Shown: in pieces, positions 22,281-28,370 of the stretch
How the letters are laid out: each line of letters starts with the position of its first letter
How positions within the stretch are numbered: the stretch's first letter is position 1
Assembly (NCBI GenBank): GCA_002407645.1
Contig: DHNU01000078.1
Coordinates: 1-28,370 of the forward strand
Direction of reading: 5' to 3'
Length of the DNA: 28,370 nt
DNA from: Ruminococcaceae bacterium UBA5408
Lineage (GTDB): Bacteria; Bacillota; Clostridia; Oscillospirales; Acutalibacteraceae
Notes under the pieces: generated by a model
What the model saw: the letters and a program-made list of their open reading frames with translations, nothing else
Told to the model about the DNA's origin: nothing
The model's database searches: none
Position numbers and translations under genes: made by a program

Positions 22281-23141
22281 ATGATAGATATAAATAGTTT
22301 TGGAGTGCTGGGCGGTGACAAAAGACAAGTCGCACTTGCCGAATCAATTGCCGCAGACGGATTTACTGTATATGCCTGCGGTTTTGACAGCATTGATTTT
22401 ACAAAAGATGTAAAAAAAGCTGAACTTTTTGAAACAGCAGAAAAATGTGAAAATATAATTCTCCCTCTTCCGGTAACAGTGGACGGAGTACATTTAAATA
22501 CTGTTTACAGTGAGAACACAATAGAACTTAATGACAGTTTTGCTTTACTGATGAAAAACAAACAGGTTTTCGGAGGAATGATGGGAAGGCTTTATCAGAC
22601 AAGTGATGAATGGGACTTAATTGAAACATATGATTACTATACAAGAGAAGAATTTGCAGTGCACAATGCTGTGCCCACAGCTGAGGGCGCAATTGAAATT
22701 GCAATGCGTGAATATCCCGGAACTTTAAACGGCAGTAAGTGCCTTGTTGTCGGATACGGAAGGATTGGAAAAATACTTTCAAGAATGCTTAAGGGAATAG
22801 GGGCATTTGTAACAGTGAGTGCAAGAAAAAAATCCGACATGGCATGGATAGAATCTATGGGATACACAGCCAAACTTACAGAAAATATTTGCGAAAAAGA
22901 GCAATACGATATTATATTTAATACGGTTCCGGCTATGATTTTTAGCCGCAAACTTTTGTCTAAAATGTGTTCGAAACCTCTTATTATAGATTTGTCATCT
23001 AAACCGGGAGGCGTAGATTTTGAAGCGGCAAAAAAATTCGGTATAAATGCAATTCATGCACTTTCCCTGCCAGGCAAAGTAGCTCCTAAAGCAGCCGGTG
23101 AAATCATTAAAAATACAATTTACAATATGATGGAGGAGTGA
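22281..23141 (+). CDS. dpaA: Dipicolinate synthase subunit A
   Basis: Together with DpaB it oxidises 4-hydroxytetrahydrodipicolinate to dipicolinic acid, which fills the spore core and gives heat resistance (spoVFA in Bacillus). The 286-residue protein has an N-terminal domain (INSFGVLGGDKRQVALAESI) and an NAD(P)-binding Rossmann motif VVGYGRIGKIL (GYGRIG, 158-163), and ends in LPGKVAPKAAGEIIKNTI, the conserved close of the family. The frame opens at 22266, but GGAGG lies inside that ATG's coding stretch, eight bases before ATG at 22281, which is the better start. It overlaps the dpaB ribosome binding site. A mother-cell promoter lies 30 bases upstream. This gene and ytvI mark the organism as a spore former. 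Confidence 0.95.
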   Translation: MIDINSFGVLGGDKRQVALAESIAADGFTVYACGFDSIDFTKDVKKAELFETAEKCENIILPLPVTVDGVHLNTVYSENTIELNDSFALLMKNKQVFGGMMGRLYQTSDEWDLIETYDYYTREEFAVHNAVPTAEGAIEIAMREYPGTLNGSKCLVVGYGRIGKILSRMLKGIGAFVTVSARKKSDMAWIESMGYTAKLTENICEKEQYDIIFNTVPAMIFSRKLLSKMCSKPLIIDLSSKPGGVDFEAAKKFGINAIHALSLPGKVAPKAAGEIIKNTIYNMMEE

Positions 23142-23145
23142 GAGC

Positions 23146-23718
23146 ATGAATAATTTAACATTTGGATTTGCAATGTGTGGTTCATTCTGCACTTTTTCAA
23201 AAGCAATAAATCAACTTAAAGATATTGCCAAAGCAGGATATGACATTCTTCCGATTATGTCGCAAAATGCCTATTCAACGGATACCCGATTTGGAAAAGC
23301 GGGCGATTTTATAGATGAAGTAGAAGATATATGTAATAAAAAAATAATAAGCAGTATTGTAGACGCTGAACCTATCGGCCCCAAAAAGCTTGTGGATTTA
23401 ATGATTGTTGCGCCGTGTACCGGAAATACCATGGCTAAAATTGCAAACGGTATTACTGACACAACCGTTACAATGGCGGTAAAATCCACATTGCGTATTG
23501 GGCTTCCTGTTCTTCTGGCTCCTGCAACAAACGATGCACTTGCGGCGTCAGCCCAAAATATAGCAAAACTTTTAAATACAAAGAATATATATTTTGTGCC
23601 GATGAAACAGGATAATCCCATCAAAAAACCGACTTCCGTTGTTTCCGATTTCAGTTTGATTTTGCCGTCGGCTCTTTCAGCACTTGAAGGAAAACAAATT
23701 CAGCCTATTCTTTTATAA
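23146..23718 (+). CDS. dpaB: Dipicolinate synthase subunit B (flavoprotein-type)
   Basis: The second subunit of dipicolinate synthase (spoVFB). The 190-residue protein belongs to the flavoprotein/HFCD fold, with FAMCGSFCTFSKA at the N-terminus (phosphate-binding loop), PIMSQNAY, and APCTGNTMAKIANGITDTTV (89-108), the FMN-site motif of the family. GGAGGAGTGA, which overlaps the dpaA stop, precedes the ATG at 23146, so the two are translationally coupled. A perfect 11-bp hairpin (23728-23755) follows the stop but has no U-run. No lysine biosynthesis gene is adjacent; in Bacillus the operon includes asd and dapG. Confidence 0.95.
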   Translation: MNNLTFGFAMCGSFCTFSKAINQLKDIAKAGYDILPIMSQNAYSTDTRFGKAGDFIDEVEDICNKKIISSIVDAEPIGPKKLVDLMIVAPCTGNTMAKIANGITDTTVTMAVKSTLRIGLPVLLAPATNDALAASAQNIAKLLNTKNIYFVPMKQDNPIKKPTSVVSDFSLILPSALSALEGKQIQPILL

Positions 23719-23727
23719 AAGATTACA

Positions 23728-23755
23728 ACAATAAATATTTATGCATATTTATTGT
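23728..23755 (+). repeat. Inverted repeat after dpaB
   Basis: ACAATAAATAT (23728-23738) pairs with ATATTTATTGT (23745-23755) around a six-base loop. It is AT-rich and has no U-run, so it could be a weak terminator or a 3'-end stabiliser. Confidence 0.6.
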
Positions 23756-23816
23756 AAGTTAGTCTGTAAATATGATATTATAATAACAATATGATAAAGT
23801 AAACGGAAGTGAAAAT

Positions 23817-24314
23817 ATGCTTTACTGTCCCAAATGCCAACTGCTTATTTCAGACAGCTCTCAGCGCTGTCCTTTTTGTGGTTCAAAAAAACTTAGAAAA
23901 CCCGAGCCGGAAGACCCGGCTCTTTTAATAACTGCAGATGAAAATAAAACCCGGGCTATAGAGGCTGTGTTTAAAGAAAATAAGATTATCTATAGAAAAC
24001 GTATAGCCAAAGGTTTTGTCGGTTTGAACAAACTGAATTTTGGGAAAGATTATCTAACGAATTATAATATATTTGTTTCTTACGGAGATATAGAAAATTG
24101 TTCAGAGCTTCTCCATGGTGCCGGCATAGTTGATGAAGTAAATAAACAAAATGAAAATAATGGTTCAGAAGAAGAATTTGAAGATATGAGTCCGCGAAAA
24201 CGTTTTTTTTGGCGTACCTTTTCGGCGATTCTTTTTATTATCGTTGTATGGATAGTTGTTTTTGCGGCTGATTATGTGGTGGATATAATAAAAGAGATTT
24301 TAAAAAAATTATAA
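23817..24314 (+). CDS. Zinc-ribbon protein with C-terminal membrane helix
   Basis: The 165-residue protein starts with a rubredoxin-like zinc ribbon: YCPKCQLLISDSSQRCPFCGSKK (Cys4, Cys7, Cys18, Cys21). A central segment (about 34-105; ITADENKTRAIEAVFKENKIIYRK) resembles the small DUF2007-like fold found in signal-transducing proteins. A charged linker (NENNGSEEEFEDMSPRKR) and one C-terminal helix (about 134-152) follow. The cytoplasmic domain would thus be tethered to the membrane by its C-terminus. Function is unknown. GGAAGTG precedes the ATG. It lies 100 bases after dpaB and 23 bases before metY, so co-transcription with metY is possible. Confidence 0.85.
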   Translation: MLYCPKCQLLISDSSQRCPFCGSKKLRKPEPEDPALLITADENKTRAIEAVFKENKIIYRKRIAKGFVGLNKLNFGKDYLTNYNIFVSYGDIENCSELLHGAGIVDEVNKQNENNGSEEEFEDMSPRKRFFWRTFSAILFIIVVWIVVFAADYVVDIIKEILKKL

Positions 24315-24337
24315 TATAAAATTAAAGGAGAAATAGA

Positions 24338-25612
24338 ATGGGAAATTATCATATTGATACAAACTGCATACATGCGGGGTACGAACCGAAAAACGGCGAA
24401 TCGCGTGTACTGCCGATAGTACAAAGCACTACTTTTAAATATGACAGCGCACAAACTTTGGGCGAACTTTTTGACTTAAAGGCGGAAGGTTTTTTTTATA
24501 CAAGGCTCGGTAACCCTACAATAGATGCAGTTGAAAAGAAAATTGCCGTACTTGAAGGCGGAATCGGCGCTCTTATTACTTCTTCCGGTCAAGCGGCTTC
24601 TTTTTTATCAGTGTTTAATATCTGTCCATCGGGAGGCCATGTAGTTTGTTCAAGTGCAATTTACGGCGGAACTTTTAATCTTTTCAATAAGACAATGCGC
24701 GAAATGGGTATTGATTTCACATTTATAGCACCAAATTCAACTGAAGAAGAAATTAATGCCGCTTTCAAACCTAATACGCGCTGTGTGTTTGCCGAAACAC
24801 TTTCTAATCCGTCATTAATTGTTACGGATCTTGAACTTTTTGCAAAAGCGGCTCATGGACATGGTGTGCCTCTTATTGTAGACAATACGTTTGCCACACC
24901 GATAAACTGTAACCCATTCAAATTTGGAGCGGATATTATAACTCATTCGACGACAAAATACATGGACGGTCATGCTGTACAGGTAGGCGGAGTTATCGTT
25001 GACAGCGGAAATTTCGACTGGGAAAACGGTAAATTCCCAGAACTTGCGAAGCCGGATGAATCATATCACGGTATTATTTATACTAAACAGTTTGGTAAAG
25101 CCGCATATATTGTAAAGGCGCGCACACATTTAATGAGGGATATCGGTGCACAATCGAGTCCCGAAAATGCGTTTTTGCTTAATTTGGGACTTGAAACCCT
25201 TGCATTGAGAATGGAACGTCACTGTTCCAATGCACTTACTGTTGCTGAACACCTTGAAAAAAGCGATAAAATAGCATGGGTAAATTACCCCGGACTTAAA
25301 AGCAGTATTTATTATCCACTTGCACAAAAATATATGCCAAACGGAACTTGCGGAGTAATTTCTTTCGGAGTAAAAGGTGGAAGAACAGCTGCGGCAAAGT
25401 TTATGGAAGGCTTAAAGTTAGCATCTATTGTAATACATGTAGCTGATTTACGCACATGCGTTCTTCACCCTGCAAGTACAACACACCGCCAGCTTACCGA
25501 TGAACAGCTTAAGGAAGCAGGCATTGGACCTGAAATGATTCGTATGTCTGTCGGCATTGAAAATATTAAAGATATTATTGAAGATATTGACAACGCACTG
25601 GAAAACATGTAG
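24338..25612 (+). CDS. metY: O-acetylhomoserine sulfhydrylase
   Basis: A PLP enzyme that makes homocysteine from O-acetylhomoserine and sulfide (some members also make cysteine). The 424-residue protein has the family opening TNCIHAGYEP, YTRLGNPT, TSSGQAA for the phosphate loop, VDNTFATP (Asp182) and HSTTKYMDGH, where Lys207 binds PLP. SVGIENIKDIIEDID is the usual close of the Cys/Met metabolism PLP family. Of this family, the longer form (about 420-430) and the insertion after the PLP Lys are typical of the sulfhydrylase, not of cystathionine synthase. AAAGGAG precedes the ATG at 24338. I see no SAM riboswitch upstream. A terminator follows at 25636-25675. Confidence 0.94.
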   Translation: MGNYHIDTNCIHAGYEPKNGESRVLPIVQSTTFKYDSAQTLGELFDLKAEGFFYTRLGNPTIDAVEKKIAVLEGGIGALITSSGQAASFLSVFNICPSGGHVVCSSAIYGGTFNLFNKTMREMGIDFTFIAPNSTEEEINAAFKPNTRCVFAETLSNPSLIVTDLELFAKAAHGHGVPLIVDNTFATPINCNPFKFGADIITHSTTKYMDGHAVQVGGVIVDSGNFDWENGKFPELAKPDESYHGIIYTKQFGKAAYIVKARTHLMRDIGAQSSPENAFLLNLGLETLALRMERHCSNALTVAEHLEKSDKIAWVNYPGLKSSIYYPLAQKYMPNGTCGVISFGVKGGRTAAAKFMEGLKLASIVIHVADLRTCVLHPASTTHRQLTDEQLKEAGIGPEMIRMSVGIENIKDIIEDIDNALENM

Positions 25613-25635
25613 CTTTACAGGCTTTATTTATAAAT

Positions 25636-25675
25636 AACGGGCGGTCTTATGTTTTAAAGTAAGACTGCCCGTTTT
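25636..25675 (+). terminator. Intrinsic terminator of metY
   Basis: A 14-bp stem (25636-25649 with 25660-25673, one G-U pair) encloses a ten-base loop and runs into GTTTTGC. It lies 24 bases after the metY stop. Confidence 0.88.
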
Positions 25676-25783
25676 GCTATGCATATTTAAATTAAAAACA
25701 GAGTACAGTTAAATTGTTAAAAATTCAAATGATAGGTTAAATATACATAATTGTAATCATTTTGTGAAGCCAATATCTAAATG

Positions 25784-27472
25784 TTAAATACGATGTTTAA
25801 AAAGCGTGTATTTGCCTGTAATAGGATTTCTGTTTTTATAATCCACATAAACCAGAGTGTTTTCAGAATACAAAATGGCATATCCACGCTTTAAACCCTT
25901 TGACGGTTTGGAGTTTTCAAGCTCGAATTTTCGTATTTGATTTTTTAATTCAGGGTCTTTAACCTTTAAAACAGGCGGGAGTTTTCCGGATGCATTTGTT
26001 GTCAAACGGTCGCATACCATTACATCCCGAAGTCTGACTTTATCAATACCTTTTATATTTTTAAAATATCTGAAAATCAAAGCGGTGTAATCATCAAGCG
26101 AAATTTTAGCGGTTCCGTTTTCAGCGGAAAATCTGCCGAATTTATCAAATAGTTCAAACGGACTACATTCGGTCTGCTTAAAAATATATTGTAAAGTATT
26201 TAAAAAGCGGCCGCTGTTGTAAAGTCTTTCCAAAGCATCTTCCGCATAATGCAAAGCGGACAGTTCTTCATTTGTAATCCATGGGGTTTCTATAACTTCA
26301 TAAGGTGGAGTATTTGAATAAGTACAGGGGTATTTTTCATGTTCTTCACGCATGGGCGCTCCATACAGAAGTTTCAAAAATCCTAACTGAAGCATATTGG
26401 GCTTTAGTGAATATGCAATATTAAAGCTCTTTTTGAAACTTTCCAAATCTTCATATGGAAGTCCTGCGATTAAATCAATATGAATATGCATATTTGCATT
26501 TTTAACAAGCCCACGTATATTCTTTTTTAATCTCTCAACATTAGTTTTTCTGTTAATCGCTTGGAGCGTAACCGGGTTAAAACTTTGAAGTCCTATTTCA
26601 AGCTGCATTGCTCCGACCGGTGCTTTCGAGAGAATATCAAGCATTTCATCGTCGAGAATATCACCTGCTATTTCAAAATGAAAACAGGCTCCGTCGGGTA
26701 TGTTCTTACCGTAATTTTCAATGATAAATTTATAAAGCTCATTGGCTCTTTTTTTATTGGCATTAAAAGTACGGTCAACGAGTTTTACTGTTTTTGTACC
26801 ACTGTTTGCAAGAAGCAAAAGTTCTTTTTTAGCACGTTCCAAATCAAAAAAACGTACACTGCCGCACCTGCCAGATAGACAGAAAGCGCATGAATATGGG
26901 CAGCCTCGGCTTGTTTCAAGATATGCTATTCTGCCTTTAAGGGAATCAAAGTACTTTTGAGTATATGGACTTGGGGGTTCTTCAGTTGGCGTATTTGGCG
27001 GCGAAACTATAATTTTTTCTTTATTCCTGTAACATATGCCCGGTATGTTCTTTATATCTGTATTTTTGTAAATTGCGTTTAGTAAAAGAGCAAAAGGTTT
27101 TTCGCCTTCTCCCGAAATAACATAATCCACTAATTCATGCTTTTTAAGTATTTCCTCGGCGTTATAACTTACTTCGGGACCGCCTAAAATAATTACAGCA
27201 TTGGGAAGTTTGCTTTTTATCAGGGTTAAAAGCTCAATTGTTTCGGTTATATTCCAAATATAACATGAAAATCCTATTACTTTGGGATTTTGCTTTATTA
27301 TTCGGCTTGCCACGTTTTCAATTTTCTCGTTTATAGTGCCTTCTGTTACTTTTACATTAATTCCGCTCTTGCAGTAAGAGTCTGTTCCCGCTAATAAGCA
27401 CCACGGAGCAAGAGACGAATGAATATATTGAGAATTTAAAACACAAATTACAGCTGACAATAATTTTTCCAT
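25784..27472 (-). CDS. B12-binding-type radical SAM protein, DUF4080 kind
   Basis: The 562-residue protein has an N-terminal Rossmann-like B12-binding domain (about 5-150; VIGFSCYIWNITETIELL, VIILGGPEVSYNAEEIL, YVISGEGE), then a radical SAM core with the cluster motif CPYSCAFC (Cys191, Cys195, Cys198) in SRGCPYSCAFCLSGRCGSV, and a C-terminal region of the DUF4080 kind (about 360-560). I do not see the DxHxxG motif that binds B12 through histidine, so cobalamin, if bound, would be coordinated differently. The substrate is unknown; members are often seen as orphan enzymes in clostridia. AAGGA precedes the ATG at 27472. It is divergent from the HAD gene and has no neighbouring peptide or modification genes. 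Confidence 0.88.
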   Translation of the reverse strand: MEKLLSAVICVLNSQYIHSSLAPWCLLAGTDSYCKSGINVKVTEGTINEKIENVASRIIKQNPKVIGFSCYIWNITETIELLTLIKSKLPNAVIILGGPEVSYNAEEILKKHELVDYVISGEGEKPFALLLNAIYKNTDIKNIPGICYRNKEKIIVSPPNTPTEEPPSPYTQKYFDSLKGRIAYLETSRGCPYSCAFCLSGRCGSVRFFDLERAKKELLLLANSGTKTVKLVDRTFNANKKRANELYKFIIENYGKNIPDGACFHFEIAGDILDDEMLDILSKAPVGAMQLEIGLQSFNPVTLQAINRKTNVERLKKNIRGLVKNANMHIHIDLIAGLPYEDLESFKKSFNIAYSLKPNMLQLGFLKLLYGAPMREEHEKYPCTYSNTPPYEVIETPWITNEELSALHYAEDALERLYNSGRFLNTLQYIFKQTECSPFELFDKFGRFSAENGTAKISLDDYTALIFRYFKNIKGIDKVRLRDVMVCDRLTTNASGKLPPVLKVKDPELKNQIRKFELENSKPSKGLKRGYAILYSENTLVYVDYKNRNPITGKYTLFKHRI

Positions 27473-27602
27473 ATGTATTTCCTTATATAAATTTAGATTG
27501 TTTAATTAATTTTTTAAACGTATTTATATACTTATTATATCATAAAATTAACATTTTCTTAAACTTTAATATATAACTCTTCTAATTAAATAAAAACTGT
27601 AT

Positions 27603-27630
27603 TTGAAAATATAGAAAAATATGGTATAAT
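27603..27630 (+). promoter_or_regulatory. Promoter of the HAD phosphatase gene
   Basis: -35 TTGAAA (27603-27608), a 16-bp spacer and -10 TATAAT (27625-27630). The start would be about 48 bases before the ATG at 27685. Confidence 0.7.
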
Positions 27631-27684
27631 TACAAAAATTAATAATATGATTATGTGAAAATTTTAAACGAAAGCTGGGTTGAA

Positions 27685-28370
27685 ATGAAAAATATTGCCG
27701 CCTTTTTCGACATTGACGGAACTATATCACGTGAAGGTTTAATAAGTGAAATGTTTAAGAAAATGATAAAGTACGAACTTATTGACAACAGTAAATGGTA
27801 CAACGACGTTGAGCCCGCATTTACAAAGTGGGATAAGCGCATGGGAGACTATGATGCATATTTGCAGAAAATGGTGGATATTTATACTGAAACAATAAAA
27901 AACACTAATTCGTTTCATATAAAATATATTGCAAAAAGAGTTATTGAACAAAAAGGAGAAAGAGTTTACACATACACAAGGGATAGAATTAAATGGCACA
28001 AAGATCAAGGACATATTGTAATTGCAATTTCGGGGTCTCCGTTGGAGCTTGTAAGTGAAATGTCAGAAAAATACGGCATGGATGATTTTAGGGGTACCAT
28101 TTATAAAATAGGAAATAACGGTATATATAACGGTGAAATAATACCTATGTGGGATTCAGACAGCAAGAAAAAGGCTGTTTTGGAAATGGCTGAAAAGTAT
28201 AATTTGGATTTATCTCAAAGTTATGCGTACGGAGATACGAACGGAGATTTTTCCATGTTGAATTTAGTGGGATATCCTTTTGCAGTAAATCCTACAAGGG
28301 AACTTTTGTATAAAATCCACGGTGATTTAAAACTGAGGGAAAAAGTTTGCGTTATAGTAGAAAGAAAAGA
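27685..28370 (+). CDS. HAD-superfamily phosphatase, IB (SerB-like) group, cut by the window end
   Basis: About 228 codons are visible, and the frame is still open at the last base. Motif I is DIDGTIS (Asp10 and Asp12 from the chosen start), motif II is AISGSP, and motif IV is GDTNGDFSML, with a Lys of motif III in DSKKKAVLE. This is the HAD-IB hydrolase pattern, shared by phosphoserine phosphatase and several lipid or small-molecule phosphatases. The helical cap lies between motifs I and II. Downstream, VNPTRELLYKIHG is common in HAD-IB proteins of about 230-250 residues, so the gene is probably nearly complete. No strong ribosome binding site precedes ATG at 27685; GTG at 27655 is an alternative. 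The exact substrate is unknown. Confidence 0.88.
   Translation, partial: MKNIAAFFDIDGTISREGLISEMFKKMIKYELIDNSKWYNDVEPAFTKWDKRMGDYDAYLQKMVDIYTETIKNTNSFHIKYIAKRVIEQKGERVYTYTRDRIKWHKDQGHIVIAISGSPLELVSEMSEKYGMDDFRGTIYKIGNNGIYNGEIIPMWDSDSKKKAVLEMAEKYNLDLSQSYAYGDTNGDFSMLNLVGYPFAVNPTRELLYKIHGDLKLREKVCVIVERK

Noticed and set aside
24315..24337. SAM riboswitch for metY
   Set aside because: Only 23 bases separate metY from the previous gene, and no S-box motif is present in the upstream gene either.

Overview
The window is an AT-rich chromosomal segment of a low-GC, endospore-forming Clostridia-type Firmicute, perhaps a gut Ruminococcaceae/Oscillospirales relative. The evidence is strong GGAGG-type ribosome binding sites with frequent TTG starts, sigma-A promoters with 17-bp spacers, a LexA box of the Firmicutes GAAC-N4-GTTC form, a type III glutamine synthetase, dipicolinate synthase genes and a YtvI-like sporulation membrane protein. 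Genus is not resolved. I see no phage, insertion sequence, CRISPR array or tRNA. Most of the window is ordinary core chromosome, and the less usual material lies between genes.

Layout. 1-1450: the 3' part of an AgrC-like GHKL kinase, preceded at the window edge by a near-perfect inverted copy of itself, then agrB and a 73-nt inverted-repeat element where agrD might be expected. 1439-2363 (minus): a small conserved protein and a PAP2 phosphatase. 2453-5032: a calcium-type P-ATPase ending in a strong terminator. 5179-8307 (minus): a YtrA-type GntR regulator, an ABC ATPase and a permease in one tightly coupled operon with a visible promoter and operator. 8529-9626 (minus): a YtvI/AI-2E-type membrane protein. 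9926-10174 (minus): a small Xre-type regulator. 10604-12061: nicotinate phosphoribosyltransferase. 12217-12572: RNase P RNA with its promoter and terminator. 12690-12822: a hairpin- and terminator-bearing segment that may be a small RNA or leader peptide. 12936-14450: a LexA-controlled Y-family polymerase and a small CxxC protein. 14763-15095: an unknown protein. 15227-17317 (minus): glutamine synthetase III, with a consensus promoter followed almost at once by a terminator about 250 bp upstream. 17900-19596 (minus): a surface protein with a cohesin-like and a cadherin-like domain, and a CrtO-type acyltransferase homologue. 19713-20717: an SDR-family protein that abuts the convergent murC (20718-22091, minus) with no gap. 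22281-23718: dipicolinate synthase A and B behind a mother-cell sigma-type promoter. 23817-25612: a zinc-ribbon membrane protein and O-acetylhomoserine sulfhydrylase. 25784-27472 (minus): a B12-binding-type radical SAM protein. 27685 to the end: a HAD phosphatase cut by the window edge.

The genes form independent small units rather than one system. Themes are sporulation (dpaAB, ytvI), envelope biogenesis and surface (murC, PAP2, cohesin-like protein), transport (P-ATPase, ABC), cofactor and amino-acid metabolism (pncB, glnN, metY), SOS repair (polymerase) and cell-cell signalling (agr-like). Several start codons were moved downstream because the obvious ribosome binding site lies inside the longest open frame.
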